Assembly: GCA_958450365.1 (NCBI GenBank)
Contig: CAUEEP010000926.1
Coordinates: forward strand, 1,597,501-1,661,500
Source of the DNA: Mesorhabditis belari
Lineage: Eukaryota > Nematoda > Chromadorea > Rhabditida > Rhabditidae
Direction of reading: 5' to 3'
Length of the DNA stretch: 64,000 bases
The notes below the pieces were generated by a model. The model did not search any database, had not been told where the DNA came from, and worked only from the letters and a program-made list of their open reading frames with translations. The position numbers and the translations under genes were made by a program. Shown piece by piece: positions 1 through 11,168 of the stretch (its first letter is position 1; the number at the start of each line of letters is the position of its first letter).

Positions 1-51
1 ATTTTCCCATCAATTTTGCAAAGTTTTTTTTATTCAGATTTATCACTTCAT

Positions 52-462
52 GGGGGGTGGGACAAATGCGACCTTTTTTTGCGCACCTGGACATTTGCGC
101 ACCTTTTTTGTTGCTGGAAAAGGCCTTAGGAAAGGTCGTAGAGCTTCAAAAATCTGTTCATACAAGGGAATCGTATGCGTAGATTCAGAATTTTGACAAA
201 TCAGACCTCGCTGACGCGTCAAATTTGGGCTAAAAGGCAAAAACTACGCAACTTAACGCTTTTCCGCAGTTTTTGCATTTTAGCCCAAATTTGACGTGTC
301 AGCGAGGTCTGATTTGTCGAAATTCGGAATCTACGTATACGATTCCCTTCTAGGAACAGATTTTTGAAGCTTTACGACCTTTCCTAAGGCCTTTTCCAGC
401 AAAAAAAAAGGTGCGCAAATGTCCAGGTGCGCAAAAAAAGGTCGCATTTGTCCCACCCCCCT
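52..462. repeat. Foldback (inverted-repeat) element
   Basis: The two halves are inverted copies of about 190-200 bp that meet near position 241 with little spacer. The outer ends carry a G-run followed by ACAAATGCGACC and then two AAGGTGCGCAAATG-like motifs. A fragment of the same family lies at 62440-62540, so it is dispersed. No transposase is encoded. Likely a non-autonomous hairpin element (MITE). Confidence 0.85.
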
Positions 463-2494
463 TCAATGCTTTCAAATACAGTAACCTTTAGTACTTTAGG
501 GTACAGTAACCTTGAAACTATACACTAATCCATTAATTTGTTTGTTTATTTAATTTGAATTTGAAATTTATTTATTGTTTATTTATCCATTAATTTCTCG
601 CTAAATCATTTTGTGCCCATTTATATTCGTACTAAAATTATTTCTGCCATTTAATTGACATTCCAAAGTGATTTATCAGAGGAAATGAAGGTTTGTACAT
701 TTTTTTGAACATTTTTTTTGAACATTTTCTTGAACAAACATTTTTTTTCTATGCATGAAACGTGTATTTCTTCATTTTTGAGACGACAAAAAGACTCCGC
801 CACTTTTCGCTCACGTGGAGCCGTCTTTTTCTCTGTGTTTGATCGAAAATAATAATTGCTTTTTTTTTTCTGTTTATTTGAGTATTTAGGTTATCTATGG
901 GAGTATTATGGGAGTGTTTTTGCTAGAAAGAAAGGGGAAACTGGCTATGAACTTGGCTAGGTAGATACCTGTTTACATAAACTTTAGTAGTCGATAATGC
1001 TGCACTACTGGATATGAAATCTAGGATCTGAAATTTAGGATCTGAAATCTACGTGTAACTTTTGGATATCTTTCGTTTTTATATAACAATTTGATGGTTT
1101 TACGGTATTTTATCAGTACTGGGTACTGTCGCTAATATTTGTACTACTTATATGCATTATTTGAAGTGTAAACCAGCGCTAGGCTAACAATTTTCATAGT
1201 AAATGCTAATTGTAGAGCTTATATGAGATCAATATTATAACAATGTCGATTCTAAAGCATATCCTATAGCAATATCTATCCTAAAATGCGCTGGCCATTA
1301 GCCTTTGTCTAATTGTAACTATTGGAACTATTTTCTCACTATTGGAAATCGAGCTATAACTCAAATTGTTAACTCAATTGTATAACTCAAACTATGTTCT
1401 CAAACTAAGCTAGACCACGCAACACTCCGCACCGTCATTATGGGAGTGGGGTACTATTACAGTATTTATGGTCTATAATTGTATAACTCAAATTGAACGC
1501 GAAAAGCATACCCATGACTTATTTTGTCCTAAACACGTGAACGCAAATTAACTTTTCACTTTTCACTTTTCATTTTTCATTTCAATTTTACTATTAGTGA
1601 GAATTCTATTTACGAGCGAGAGTCCCTTCCGGCCAAACAGAGACAGCAAAGATCGAGCGCACTTGTCGAAATTTTGCGGTTAAAAGGGGAAAAGGGAAGA
1701 AGAGTGGGAAGTGGCCAGACTCTTGGTCTTTCTCTTTTCTCTCGTAGATAAGTCTTAAGAAAAGATAGAGTGATCTCTTTAAGAGTTGAAAGAATGAAAG
1801 AGAAGAGAACCGTGTGTGTAAGCGTCGAGCCCATTCCCCGTCCATTTGTTCATAAAATCCCTGTCGCGAGGCCTACGTTTCGCTTTTGTGATTGGCTTAG
1901 GTTATCATTTAGATTTTAAATTACTATTTTAAATTACTATTTTAATTACTATTTAAGAAAACCTACCATTTGTAAATGTGTAACCGAATGAGGTAACTCT
2001 CGATCCGAGAATCTCACCCAATTTCATCACCCTTTATTTCCTCGTTTACTATGCCATTTTTTCAAAGCTTTCTCCTTCTCGATTTCACTTCAGAAGAGTC
2101 CAGAGTGAGGAAAACAGCTCTTGTTTGTGAGGGGTTCGTTGGTTGGTGAGTGAGCTCACGTGTTCCCCCGAAATTCTTTGACTTCTCCTCCAATTCTTCT
2201 CGTCCCATTTTTCTCCCTTTCTTCTATCACAGCTCGATTTCCATTCTCAAATGAAATGCCCATCTTTTCTCTTTTTTTCCTGTTGGGGTCGGTCTCCGAA
2301 CCAAAAACATCCGCATTTCATTGAGAGGGCATTTAAACGATGGACGAGATTGAAAAAAAAAATGCACACAATCTAAACAGACGCAGCTTTTGTTTTGAGT
2401 TTTTGATCTATTGTGAGAGTTGCTAAATGTTTCAGTACTTGACTGACTCGTTTTCTAAAAGGAACCCATTTTAGAAAACTAGTAGTCAAAGAGC
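463..2494. other. Non-coding stretch
   Basis: No exon series could be supported on either strand. It holds A/T homopolymer runs, pyrimidine-rich DNA at 2040-2300, and a solo terminal fragment (about 1405-1470) of the MITE family seen complete at 2495. ORFs near 1606-1845 overlap in several frames and show no splice or codon pattern. Confidence 0.6.
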
Positions 2495-2762
2495 TACCGT
2501 AAATACTGTAATAGTACCCTATCCCCATAAGGACGGTGCGAAGTGTTGCGTAGTCTAGCTTTGAACGAGTTTTTCTCGACACTGGTTTATGCTACAATGC
2601 GCGCTTAGGTATCAAAAAATAGCCCTGAATTTCAGCTATTTTTTGATACCAAAGACGCATTTTTTGAAAGTACGGGCGCTTTGAAAAAAATGAAATACTA
2701 AAAAACTTTTGCGACTACGCGACTATACGAGGGGGTGGGGTACTATTACAGTATTTACGGTA
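2495..2762. mobile_element. MITE, family A (TACCGTAAATACTGTAATAG ends)
   Basis: About 268 bp with near-perfect terminal inverted repeats starting TACCGTAAATACTGTAATAG, bounded by TA on both sides as expected for Tc1/mariner-type insertion. An internal hairpin around 2610-2655 contains TATCAAAAAATAGC and its complement. Related copies lie at 61851-62120 (simple form) and 19769-20166 and 27576-27993 (composite form). It has no coding capacity. Confidence 0.88.
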
Positions 2763-2857
2763 GTCTAATCGATCTACGATTGGTTTGGTTCTGTGAGGAT
2801 TCACGAAGGATATAAATAAACCCGTTAAAATTCCAAAATTTCAATTGTTTTTGTAAA

Positions 2858-3340
2858 AAACTCGGTACTAATGCACCTAAATTTTTCTCAAATGTAGTTT
2901 TTCTAGGGTAATTGATGGCGCTAATCAAAAAAAAACATTTTTAAGTGATGTTTTCAATTGAAAAACTGATGTATTGCCGTTATATTGGGTAGTTTGTGGA
3001 GCCTTAAGTTGGGGCTTTATATTGTGAGAGCCGTTAAGTTGGGGTTTTATATTGTGAGGAGAGAATTACTCGCAAGAATCCAACTGATGCATTTGGTCCC
3101 AGAAGTGATAAAAGGCAAAGTCTTTTTGCATTCCTGACGCCAAAGAAACTCATCCATTTTTTCCTAGCGCCAAAGGAAATCGTATCTGTCATTGGAACGG
3201 ACTCCAATACGTTTTTTAATTGAAAACATAACTTAAAAGCCTTTTTTTTGTGATCAGCGCCATCAGTTACCCTAGAAAAATTATGTTTGAGAAAATTTTA
3301 GTTGCCTCCAACTGCCTTGGTACCAAAAATTCTGTCAAAA
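2858..3340. repeat. Foldback element
   Basis: The left arm (about 2858-2966) and right arm (about 3211-3340) are inverted copies sharing TTTCTAGGGTAAT and its complement, plus flanking sequence. A third partial copy is at about 26620-26690 in an intron of the second phosphatase gene. The arms are diverged, so the element is older than the family A MITEs. Confidence 0.7.
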
Positions 3341-4100
3341 AGCGAGTTTCGAAAACACCTGTCACTAGAACCCCGGCAAAATTTTTATCAGTTATTCAGA
3401 AAAGGAGAAACATCCCTGAATTCGGTTGGGAGAAACGATTTGTTATCTTTTGTGGAATTCTTTCCTTTCTTTCTCTCCTCCGATCCAAACAGACAACTTG
3501 TCTTTTTCATTTTTTCGCAAAGCATTATTACTTCTCAACTTTTAAGGTTGTTATTGAGGGTTTTCCAATTTTTACAAGTTCTGAAAATTGAAGCCGTTTT
3601 TCATTTTGATTTGAGTTTTGTATTTGTGAAAAGTTTGACTTTTATATTCCCAGGCACTATGCGTTACTACGGCACTGTATGATCAGATATGATAGTTTTA
3701 AATTTTCGTTATAAAAGAATGTTGCTAGACGAGTGTTTTTGTATGTTTTTTTTTAAAAAGTTGGCGCTTTGATGCGTTTTATGTTGTGAAATCATCAAAA
3801 ACACAATTTTTAATAGTCAAATTTTCCTAGACAGCCTGTTTTTCCGCTAATTTCTTATGATTTTTGTTTAGGTTGTTATCCCGAATTTGCCCGCCTTTTA
3901 CCCCTTTGGTTGTTAGGGAATGTTGATTTCTTGAGACCGAATCAACATTTCACCCTTCACACAACATCATCAATAATTCCGTTGAAAGCGTTTAGTTATT
4001 CTTCTCCGCGAACATTATTCACGGAATCTTTTAATTTCTTCATTTCTTTACCATTTTTCTTTAATTCCTTTGACAAGTTAAAACTCGTTTTGCAATTTCA
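3341..4100. other. Upstream region of the AMPK gamma gene
   Basis: No coding exon is supported. The stretch is T-rich and ends in a good acceptor (TTTCAG, ending at 4101) that lies 29 nt before the first ATG of the gene. That acceptor could serve either a 5'-UTR intron or spliced-leader trans-splicing. The sequence does not say which. Confidence 0.4.
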
Positions 4101-4130
4101 GGTATATCATTTGTTGGCAAGTAGGGAGAG

Positions 4131-6571
4131 ATGAACGTCTATCAGCGTTTCTCTCCAAAGCAGGGCAGTGCCCTCTCGCCGGATGGATGCAATAAATGTG
4201 GGTGTTTTGAAATGTCAGACAATCTTAAGGAGCTAGCAATATAACAACAATTTTGTGGCCGATATATGCAGAAAAGAAAAGAGAATTGAATTTTGTGAGA
4301 CAATATAAGGCTCAAACAAAAGAAGGCAAAGTTTTCAAAAGATAAATGTACACGAAACAGGAAAAACTTAAGAATCTACATTTATTGCTAGTTAAGTACT
4401 TAACTAGCAATAAATAAGTACTCCTAACAATAAAACAAAGAATTTTTATAATTTTATCTCTGAAAATTTTCACTTATTCTTTTAGCACCTGGACGCTCAA
4501 ATGGCCTGGCACTGTCGCCACTTGCTGAATCAACTCCACGTCGGCGGCATTATTCAGGTTAGGCGGTTGTTTAGATTTCTCTTTGTTATAAACTTTTCCG
4601 CAAATGTTCAAAATCGTTTACATTATGTTTTTTAGGCAGCGCCCCTCGGGCTCCTTCTATTCTCAATGGAATTCGCAATCTTGTGAATCGACCAAGAAGC
4701 GAGAGCCTCAATACACAAACTATGAAGAAGCCACTTCGTAAAGTTCAGGTATTTATTTTTAAAACATTGAGCAAATCCGTAAAATTTAAATAAATTACTA
4801 TAATTGTAAGATATTTTTGTTTTTAAACTTAAAAACTGGTCTTTTTCAGATAGCTGGCTGCAAACTGGATTCAGTGTATGACTTGCGAGAAGATAGCAAT
4901 GGTGACTCGGAAAATGGCGATTTGTATGATGATGATCTTGCTTTTCGAAGACCTCGAAGCAACAGCTCGGTTTGTTTTTCTTCTCTTTGTTTTAAACTTG
5001 AATTTTATTTAAGGATTTTCTCATACTTCGCAAAACTTCACGCCCACTTTCTGTTGATGTAGTTGGACTTGTTGGTTAGTGTTTGAATGAATCTTTGTGA
5101 TCTTAATATTTTTAGATGCTCAACACGATCCATACCGCCAATACATGAAAGTGGTTGATTGTTATGAGCTAGCTCCCGTCAACAGTGATGTGATCATTTT
5201 GGACAAGAAACTTAGCGTAAAATTGACTTTTTAACTTTTCATAGAAAAATTAAGGTTGCTAAAGCTTTTGGTGTCTTGTGCAAGCACAATCTAGGAGCTG
5301 GAATAGTTTGGGATGGAGAAAAGAATGCTGTTTGTTTTGTTATTGTTTTGAAAATATATGCTTTCAAATTTAGATCTCATCAATTGTCACTTTGACCGAT
5401 TTTCTCATTCACGTTCAAAAAGCTGAGGTGTCAGCAATGATGAATGAACCATTGGAAACAATTTTATCACCAAACGCTTTAGTGGCACTGAATTCGGATA
5501 CAAAAGTTGATTTAAAATATTAGATTATCTACTTATTTCTTAGATTTTCAATGCTTGTGAGGAATTTGCACTGAATCGAATTCATCGTCTAGTGATACTC
5601 GATCCAAGCTATGGAGATGTTCACTACTTGTTGACAATTAAGCGAGTACTTCAAGCGATTCATAAACAGGTAAAGCTGAAAAATACTAACATTAAATCTT
5701 GTAAAGGGTTTATGATGTTAATAAAGACATGAATCAGGATCGATAGTAATCTGGTAATGTTTAGAATCGATCACTACATTTTGCTCAATGGCTGAATTAT
5801 CAAATCAAGGACACTGGAATCGGCCTTTGGAGTGGAGAAGTTTTTAAGGTTAGTATTTTACGGCTAAAAAGCATATGAGTATTAAGTATTTCAGGTCTCC
5901 GTAGACGATCCGCTCTCAAAAGCGGTTCAGCTTATGCTAGGATATCGCATTTCTTCCTTACCAATAGTGAACAAAGAAGGTAATTTTTTTTTCGCACGGT
6001 TCATCTCGTTCAATAATTTAGGTATGGCTATCGAGGTTCTGCACAAGTTCGATATTGCGCAAGCGATTTGCCAAGTAGATGATCCAAAGGTAGTTGTTAA
6101 AGGATATTTTTAAGTTATCAAAATTGTTTAGACCTTCCTTACCACGTGCAGGGTTGGTGATGCAATTCCCACACGAGAACCGCCATTCTTTGCTTTTGAG
6201 TATACTCCTGTTGCTCAAGTTTGTTTTAAATTTTCGATTTATCTCTTATTTTTTTAGTGTTTGGACGCTTTGCTCTCTCAAAAGGGAAATCGTTGCCTTT
6301 TCATTGTTAATCAAAGACAGGTTTGCTGAAATTTTACGCAGAACTTCATTATTTTGTCTTTAGGAACCAACGGCTTGTGTTTCGCTTTCCGGTTTGTTTC
6401 ATTCAGTTTTCAGTCAACTAATCCATTTTGTATTCAGATATAATGTTCCACATGTTGTACGATAAAAGACCATTTCAAGTACGTTATTTTGCTTGAAGTT
6501 AGACAAAATGGCTAATCTAGGCCACAACCGTTGATGGTCCAGATAAAAACAATGGTTTGGTGCTTCAGTGA
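4131..6571 (+). CDS. AMP-activated protein kinase gamma subunit (CBS-domain protein)
   Basis: Seventeen exons: 4131-4197, 4486-4557, 4636-4748, 4850-4969, 5014-5074, 5116-5216, 5255-5329, 5374-5505, 5544-5669, 5765-5848, 5895-5979, 6022-6089, 6132-6218, 6258-6320, 6364-6391, 6438-6478 and 6521-6571 (TGA). They encode 457 residues with all phases compatible. The N-terminal 145 or so residues are Ser/Pro/Arg-rich and low in conservation. The rest is four CBS repeats that align with PRKAG proteins: 'VVDCYELAPVNSDVI' opens CBS1, 'NRIHRLVILDPSYGDVHYLL' lies in CBS2, 'MLGYRISSLPIVNKEG' in CBS3 and 'CLFIVNQ' with 'CVSLSDIM' in CBS4. The protein is the adenine-nucleotide-sensing regulatory subunit of AMPK and should act in the cytosol and nucleus. 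It is divergent, as several worm aakg paralogs are, so I give no paralog symbol. Intron 1 holds one arm of an inverted repeat whose other arm lies past the stop. The start is the first ATG after a TTTCAG acceptor. Confidence 0.93.
4239..4378 (+). repeat. Left arm of inverted repeat flanking the AMPK gamma gene
   Basis: These 140 bp in intron 1 are the reverse complement of 6639-6779. I find one single-base indel between the arms and no other difference. The pair encloses exons 2-17. Confidence 0.92.
4381..4414. repeat. Perfect 34-bp palindrome
   Basis: The tract reads identically on both strands (17-nt half starting TTTATTGCTAGTTAAGT, no spacer) and lies just downstream of the left inverted-repeat arm in intron 1 of the AMPK gamma gene. 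Confidence 0.9.
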
Positions 6572-6638
6572 ATCAAATGTCCATTTCAACTATTCACCAA
6601 AAGGAGTCTGTAGAATAGGCCGATCTTCTTTAAAAATA

Positions 6639-6779
6639 TAGATTCTTAAGTTTTTCCTGTTTCGTGTACATTTATCTTTTGAAAACTTTGCCTTCTTTTG
6701 TTTGAGCCTTATATTGTCTCACAAAATTCAATTCTCTTTTCTTTTCTGCATATATCAGGCCACAAAATTGTTGTTATAT
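6639..6779 (-). repeat. Right arm of inverted repeat flanking the AMPK gamma gene
   Basis: Reverse complement of 4239-4378 with one extra base. It starts 67 nt after the TGA, so it may lie in the 3' UTR or the immediate downstream flank. Confidence 0.92.
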
Positions 6780-6983
6780 GTTTTTGTCGTTCCTCAATGG
6801 AAATCTGTGATTCTCAAACTCGATTACGGTCATTACAACTAGGTTTCCTCAAATTATTTGTTGTTTTCAGAAACAAAATGATAAATCAGGGATCTGGACG
6901 TAAAAAATTTCTTTTTACATCCTTTCCGCACTCGAGTTGAAAATAAGCATTTTAGGAATCTTGTTAATAAATTCTGTTTTCAA

Positions 6984-6989
6984 TTTATT
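6984..6989 (-). terminator. Polyadenylation signal of the ECH1-type gene
   Basis: AATAAA on the minus strand, 10 nt beyond the stop codon at 7000-7002. The 3' UTR would be short, and the gene is tail to tail with the AMPK gamma gene about 430 bp away. Confidence 0.55.
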
Positions 6990-6999
6990 TCTTTATAAA

Positions 7000-8989
7000 T
7001 CACAACTTAGAAAATTCGGGGAATGGTGATTTCATTAGAGTGGCCATTGCACTTTTTGGAACGTCTTCGCTGAAGAGTTGAGACTGATTCCAGGTTGCCT
7101 GAAAGGTTAACTTTATTTAAAACTACCTGGTAGATTTTTATGTAAAGCGTAATAAGAATGACTTTTTATTGAAAAATGTGTGCTTCAGAACTTACCATTT
7201 TAAAGCCATTGGCAAGCAGGGTAACGGTATGTTAGATTTCCTAAGCGCGACTTTTAAAAGGTATGTTAGATTTCCTAAGAAAGAACACAATCTATTTTTG
7301 ATAAACCTACAACAAAATTCAGCGAGTCCTGAATTGAATGATCTCGACTGTAGTTGAGGTTTATTTTCGTTCCTTGAACGGCGATCGGACTCTTCAATGC
7401 GATCGATTCGGCCATTTTTAACGCCTGCGAGTTTGGGTTTTTCTTTTGCATTGAATCACTTTCATTTACCTCGTTAAGAGCTTCTTCTTTTGTAGAGCAA
7501 ACACGGCTGATTAGATCTAAAAACTTTGATAACCGTCAAATATCTTTTGTCTTACGATTATGGTAAGCCTCTTCGGCCCCAAAGTTTCGCCCAGTCAACG
7601 CGACCTCACGAATCCAACTCTAAGAAAATTTCAATAATAATTTCTGTTTTCATTGTTTACATCATTGCCGCAAACTTTGTTGATTCGGTTGAGAGTGCCC
7701 ACATCGGCAACAATTCCAACATCGACTTCTTTAATACTGAATTGGTGGATATTGAAGGTTGATGGTTAACTACTGTAATCATTCACTTGGCAGTCACTTT
7801 CTAGAGTTTTCTAAAGCGTTTCTCTTGTAATGGGACTGATGGTATGATTCTATAACACGCTCTGGCTACCGTACCCTTTGCTAGTTTATTTAATTTTGTT
7901 TCCTTTTCATTTTTGACGAGAGTCGCGACTTTCCAGAACCTTTTCTATCTAATTTTAGTGTTCTGTTAACTTTTTCTTCGTTTACTCGTCCCCAATTAAG
8001 GTTTTACTAATGATTTCAAAGAAACCATATGCAATTAACACGTAAACGGCTACGGACTGTGAAATGATACGTGAATAGGACTGTGCGCCCGTGAATAAAG
8101 AGCTCTCTGCGGCGGTGGAACGGTGTTTGTGGGTTTACCCCTAAACCCGTGCCCAGGAATCCACACAAACGGGGAAAACGTGCCCAACTTTAGGTTATCA
8201 AGGTCATTTAAACCGTTGACAACATCGTTTTCTGAATACTCGCAAATTTTTCCTTTTAAAGCTCCAGTAATTCTTTAATGTAACGATTGCGGTAATATAG
8301 TCGAATAGATTCACCTGAATTGCGTCTCCTTGGTGGCGATTCGGATATCGCAAGCGGTGATCAAATCAACCCCACCACCGAGACAATACCCATGCATGAC
8401 AACGATCACCGGCTTAGGACACTAAAATTTAGAAGTTTTTGACGGATTGAAGGCTGACTACTGTAGTTATTCATTTTGTGGGAAGACTTGGGAACATTTT
8501 GTGTATTTTGTGCAAACCTCGTTGATGTTTGTGAAACATTGTTGCATTTGGCGAATCTTTCGCCCCAACAAGAAGGCTTTTCTCGCGAAATCATCTGCTC
8601 CGGCGTCATTTAAACCGTTGACAACATCGTTTTCTGAATACTCGCAAATTTTTCCTTTTAAAACTCCAGTAATTCTTTAATGTTTTGAAGTTTTCGGAAT
8701 TTTTGGATCAAAATGAATGTGCACCTTTCAAGTCGAGTCCCACCGAAAACGCTTTCCCCGCACCGCTGAGCACGATCGTTCGACAATCCGGATCTTTGCT
8801 CAATTGCTCGAAACATTTCCCGATCTCACTGAATATTTTAAAAGTTGCTTTTTCAGTTTTTAAAGTTTAAACATACTCCCAGAAGACCATGTTCATCGCG
8901 TTGAGTTTCGTGGGTCGGTTTAATTGCACGTGAAAGACGAATTCGCAATTCGGCAATTTTTCTACTTTCAAGCACGTAAAGTTGTACAT
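7000..8989 (-). CDS. Delta(3,5)-delta(2,4)-dienoyl-CoA isomerase, ECH1 type, peroxisomal
   Basis: Nine exons on the minus strand: 8989-8877, 8828-8725, 8633-8518, 8421-8315, 7736-7661, 7619-7556, 7516-7470, 7424-7311 and 7098-7000. They encode 279 residues of the crotonase/enoyl-CoA hydratase superfamily. Recognisable blocks are 'VQLNRPTKLNAMN', 'IVLSGAGKAFSVGLDL', 'CPKPVIVVMHGYCLGGGVDL', 'KEVDVGIVADVGTL' and 'SPIAVQGTK'. The acidic residues used by ECH1 (Asp176, Glu196, Asp204 in the rat enzyme) correspond to Asp130, Glu150 and Asp158, with the same spacing. The enzyme moves double bonds of dienoyl-CoA during oxidation of odd-position unsaturated fatty acids. The protein ends in Ser-Lys-Leu, a PTS1 peroxisomal signal, and has no room for a mitochondrial presequence before the catalytic domain. 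Intron 4 (7737-8314) is inflated and contains a copy of the exon 3 acceptor region. Confidence 0.94.
8207..8281 (-). repeat. Intronic copy of the exon 3 acceptor region (ECH1 gene)
   Basis: About 72 bp here (from TCATTTAAACCG to TCTTTAATGT) match 8606-8682 at all but one base. The source covers the 5' part of exon 3 with its TATTCAG acceptor. This copy lies in intron 4 in the same orientation as the gene. Confidence 0.88.
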
Positions 8990-9289
8990 CTTTTTGGATA
9001 TAGATTGATGAAAATCTCTAGCAAAACTCTAGGAAATGATCGAAGTTTTGGGTTTCCTTTTTGTGGAAATCCCGTTCACTTGATAAGGCTACGAGATGTC
9101 AAACTATAAAAGACAAATTTTTGTGTTTTTCTTTGAGAGAAATTCGAATGAGAATGGGGTTTAGAAAATGTTGTTTTTACTATATTTTCGGTAAAATAAA
9201 GAAAAAAATGATGGCATTGATAGCAATTTCCTGGCATTTGTAGCAACATATAGATAATACAAACAACTAAAGATCAGGGCTTTTTTTCT

Positions 9290-9385
9290 AAGCCCTTATG
9301 AACGGCTTAGAAAAATCCCTGATCTTTCTAAACCCTTATGAACGGCTTAGAAAAAACCCTGATCTTTCTAAGCCTTTCAGAGCTA
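9290..9385. repeat. Short tandem repeat with internal inverted motif
   Basis: Two to three copies of a roughly 40-bp unit built on CCCTTATGAACGGCTTAGAAA and CCTGATCTTTCTAA-type segments. It has no coding evidence. Confidence 0.6.
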
Positions 9386-9637
9386 GGCCAAGAACCTTAC
9401 GAAGGTGGATTTTCACGAAAATTTTTCGACTTTCAACGCCAGACTTTGTGAAGATGAATTGTGGAATGTATGTTTTTATGTGTTGTGCAAGAAGTAATGT
9501 GAAATTCATGTTTCATTCACTTTATAGGTTGCCACGTTTTTTTGTTATTTTGTTTGTTATCAATTAAAAGATGTCACTACTTATCGTAAAGTTAAAATCG
9601 AGCGAATTCGAGCGGCTAAACATCAAGTGGAAAACAA

Positions 9638-9712
9638 GAGGATGGGATCGAACTCGAGCAAAAACTTGACGCCTTGCTTCGGAAACAAGACTCTTATCTA
9701 CTAGAGTGGGAG
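9638..9712 (-). repeat. tRNA-like retroposon head, family T1
   Basis: On the minus strand an A-box-like CTAGTAGATAAG is followed by a short hairpin (CTTG...CAAG) and a B box GAGTTCGATCCC. The segment TTTTTGCTCGAGTTCGA is shared with two plus-strand copies at 40838-41100, so this is a dispersed tRNA-derived family rather than a functional tRNA gene. I could not pair a 7-bp acceptor stem. Confidence 0.6.
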
Positions 9713-9766
9713 CAAAACGGAATGTCGAAAGCATAAAATTCTGCATTTTATGGTATATGGCTAATG

Positions 9767-10022
9767 TTATTTGACCACCGGGGCCCAGAAAGGGAAGGGT
9801 CTGTGGTCGACCCCGTCCGATCTGCCAAGTTGAGCAACGTCGGCGCGGGTTAGTCGTGGGTTCGACTCCCATGGGTTCCCCTCCGAGCGCCCCAGCCCGG
9901 CCATCGGAGTATCATCGGCTACGACAACTACACTTCTGCCTCAGTAAATGTGGAAGCGGGTTGTGATCTGCGCTAAGTGCGAAGACAGATCAAATCATTA
10001 TTTTTATTTTTATTTGACCACC
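9767..10022 (+). mobile_element. 5S-rRNA-like SINE with 13-bp target-site duplication
   Basis: A 230-bp insert (9780-10009) is bounded by a 13-bp direct repeat, TTATTTGACCACC, at 9767-9779 and 10010-10022. Its head contains CCCGTCCGATCTGCCAAGTT followed by GAGCAACGT, which closely follows the conserved A-box region of nematode 5S rRNA. Farther on, TGGGTTCGACTCCC also fits a tRNA-type B box. The 3' end is a T-rich tail of repeated ATTTTT. The features are those of a SINE moved by LINE machinery, with a Pol III promoter derived from 5S rRNA. Confidence 0.75.
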
Positions 10023-10535
10023 TCATCCTTGTGATCTCCCTTGTTAGCCAACTCTGGCCTTTTTTTGGCTGGTTTATAAGCTCTAGGGTCCTGTTGAAAC
10101 AAATAATATTTGAGATTTTTTGTTGACTGCTTAGAAAAACCCTACTTTATTACAGAGTTCAAGTTTTGATTTTAAATCGTGTTGACAAGATTCGACGCAT
10201 TGACATTTCTAGTTGGAGCAAAACGGAATGTCGAAACGCGACTGATCTTTGTTGTCGATTTGCAAAAATTTTCTAGCTTAGGCAGACTATAAAACTACAA
10301 GAATTATCATTGCCTTTCGGTCTTTTTGCTGGAAAAAGAATGATTGCTGAGGTCGCATGAATGCTTCTTGCTTTTTCTTGAAAGCTCTAGAATTTTGATT
10401 AAAGACTATAAAAGTTGTTATTTTTTCAAAACTTACTGCTTTTTTCTTTGCTTATTTTGTCAAACAAAGTTAGGAGGATCTGCATTGAACAATCTTAAAG
10501 TGACAACGATTTTTACTTTTTTTCAATTTACTCTT

Positions 10536-10664
10536 TTCCTATTCTTGTGGCGAATTGCCAGTGCTCTGCAATTAATCAAAATTCAATACACAAGTTAAAA
10601 TTCAAAGTTGATGGATAAACTACCGTAATCAGTCACTAGACGATATTCAGCTGTCCGTTTGTTG
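10536..10664 (+). repeat. Dispersed repeat, inverted partner at 62.6 kb
   Basis: About 115-130 bp here match 62592-62708 in inverted orientation, including GATGGATAAACTACCGTAAT and its complement. Shorter related pieces occur at about 7758-7798 and 8445-8480 in ECH1 introns. The family is not identified. Confidence 0.7.
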
Positions 10665-11045
10665 TAGCTTGTATACTTAAAAAAACCCGTTATTTAAGCT
10701 TTGCTTTTGAGTGAGTTTTTGTTCTCCTTTTTTGCTTTTTATCATCCCTTTTTTTCACATGCAAGTGTTGAATTAATTGTGATAGTGCCAGGTTGCTCCA
10801 GTTTAGAGCGAAGTTTGCCCTAATAAGGGAAAGTTGGATAAATTGTGCGTTTTCAAGAAGACCACTATTGAGCCACACCGAGACACGGTCTCACAAGAAA
10901 AAATTATATAGATCAAAACATAAACATATATTTCTTACAATTCTATTTTGCATTGAGTTTCATTTTCTCACATAAATTCTAATAAAACTTAATCCCTGAA
11001 TGGCTATTGAATATCTTGTATTAATACTTATATTAATATTAATAT

Positions 11046-11168
11046 TAACACTCCAATACTCCAATACCTTGTCCTATCCAATACCTTGTCCTATCCAATA
11101 GCTTGTCCTATCCAATACCTTGTCCTATTCAATACCTTGTCCTATTCAATACCTTGTCCTATTCAATA
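11046..11168. repeat. Minisatellite, about 17-bp unit
   Basis: Six to seven imperfect units of AATACCTTGTCCTATCC type in the upstream region of the DHRS1-type gene. Confidence 0.85.
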
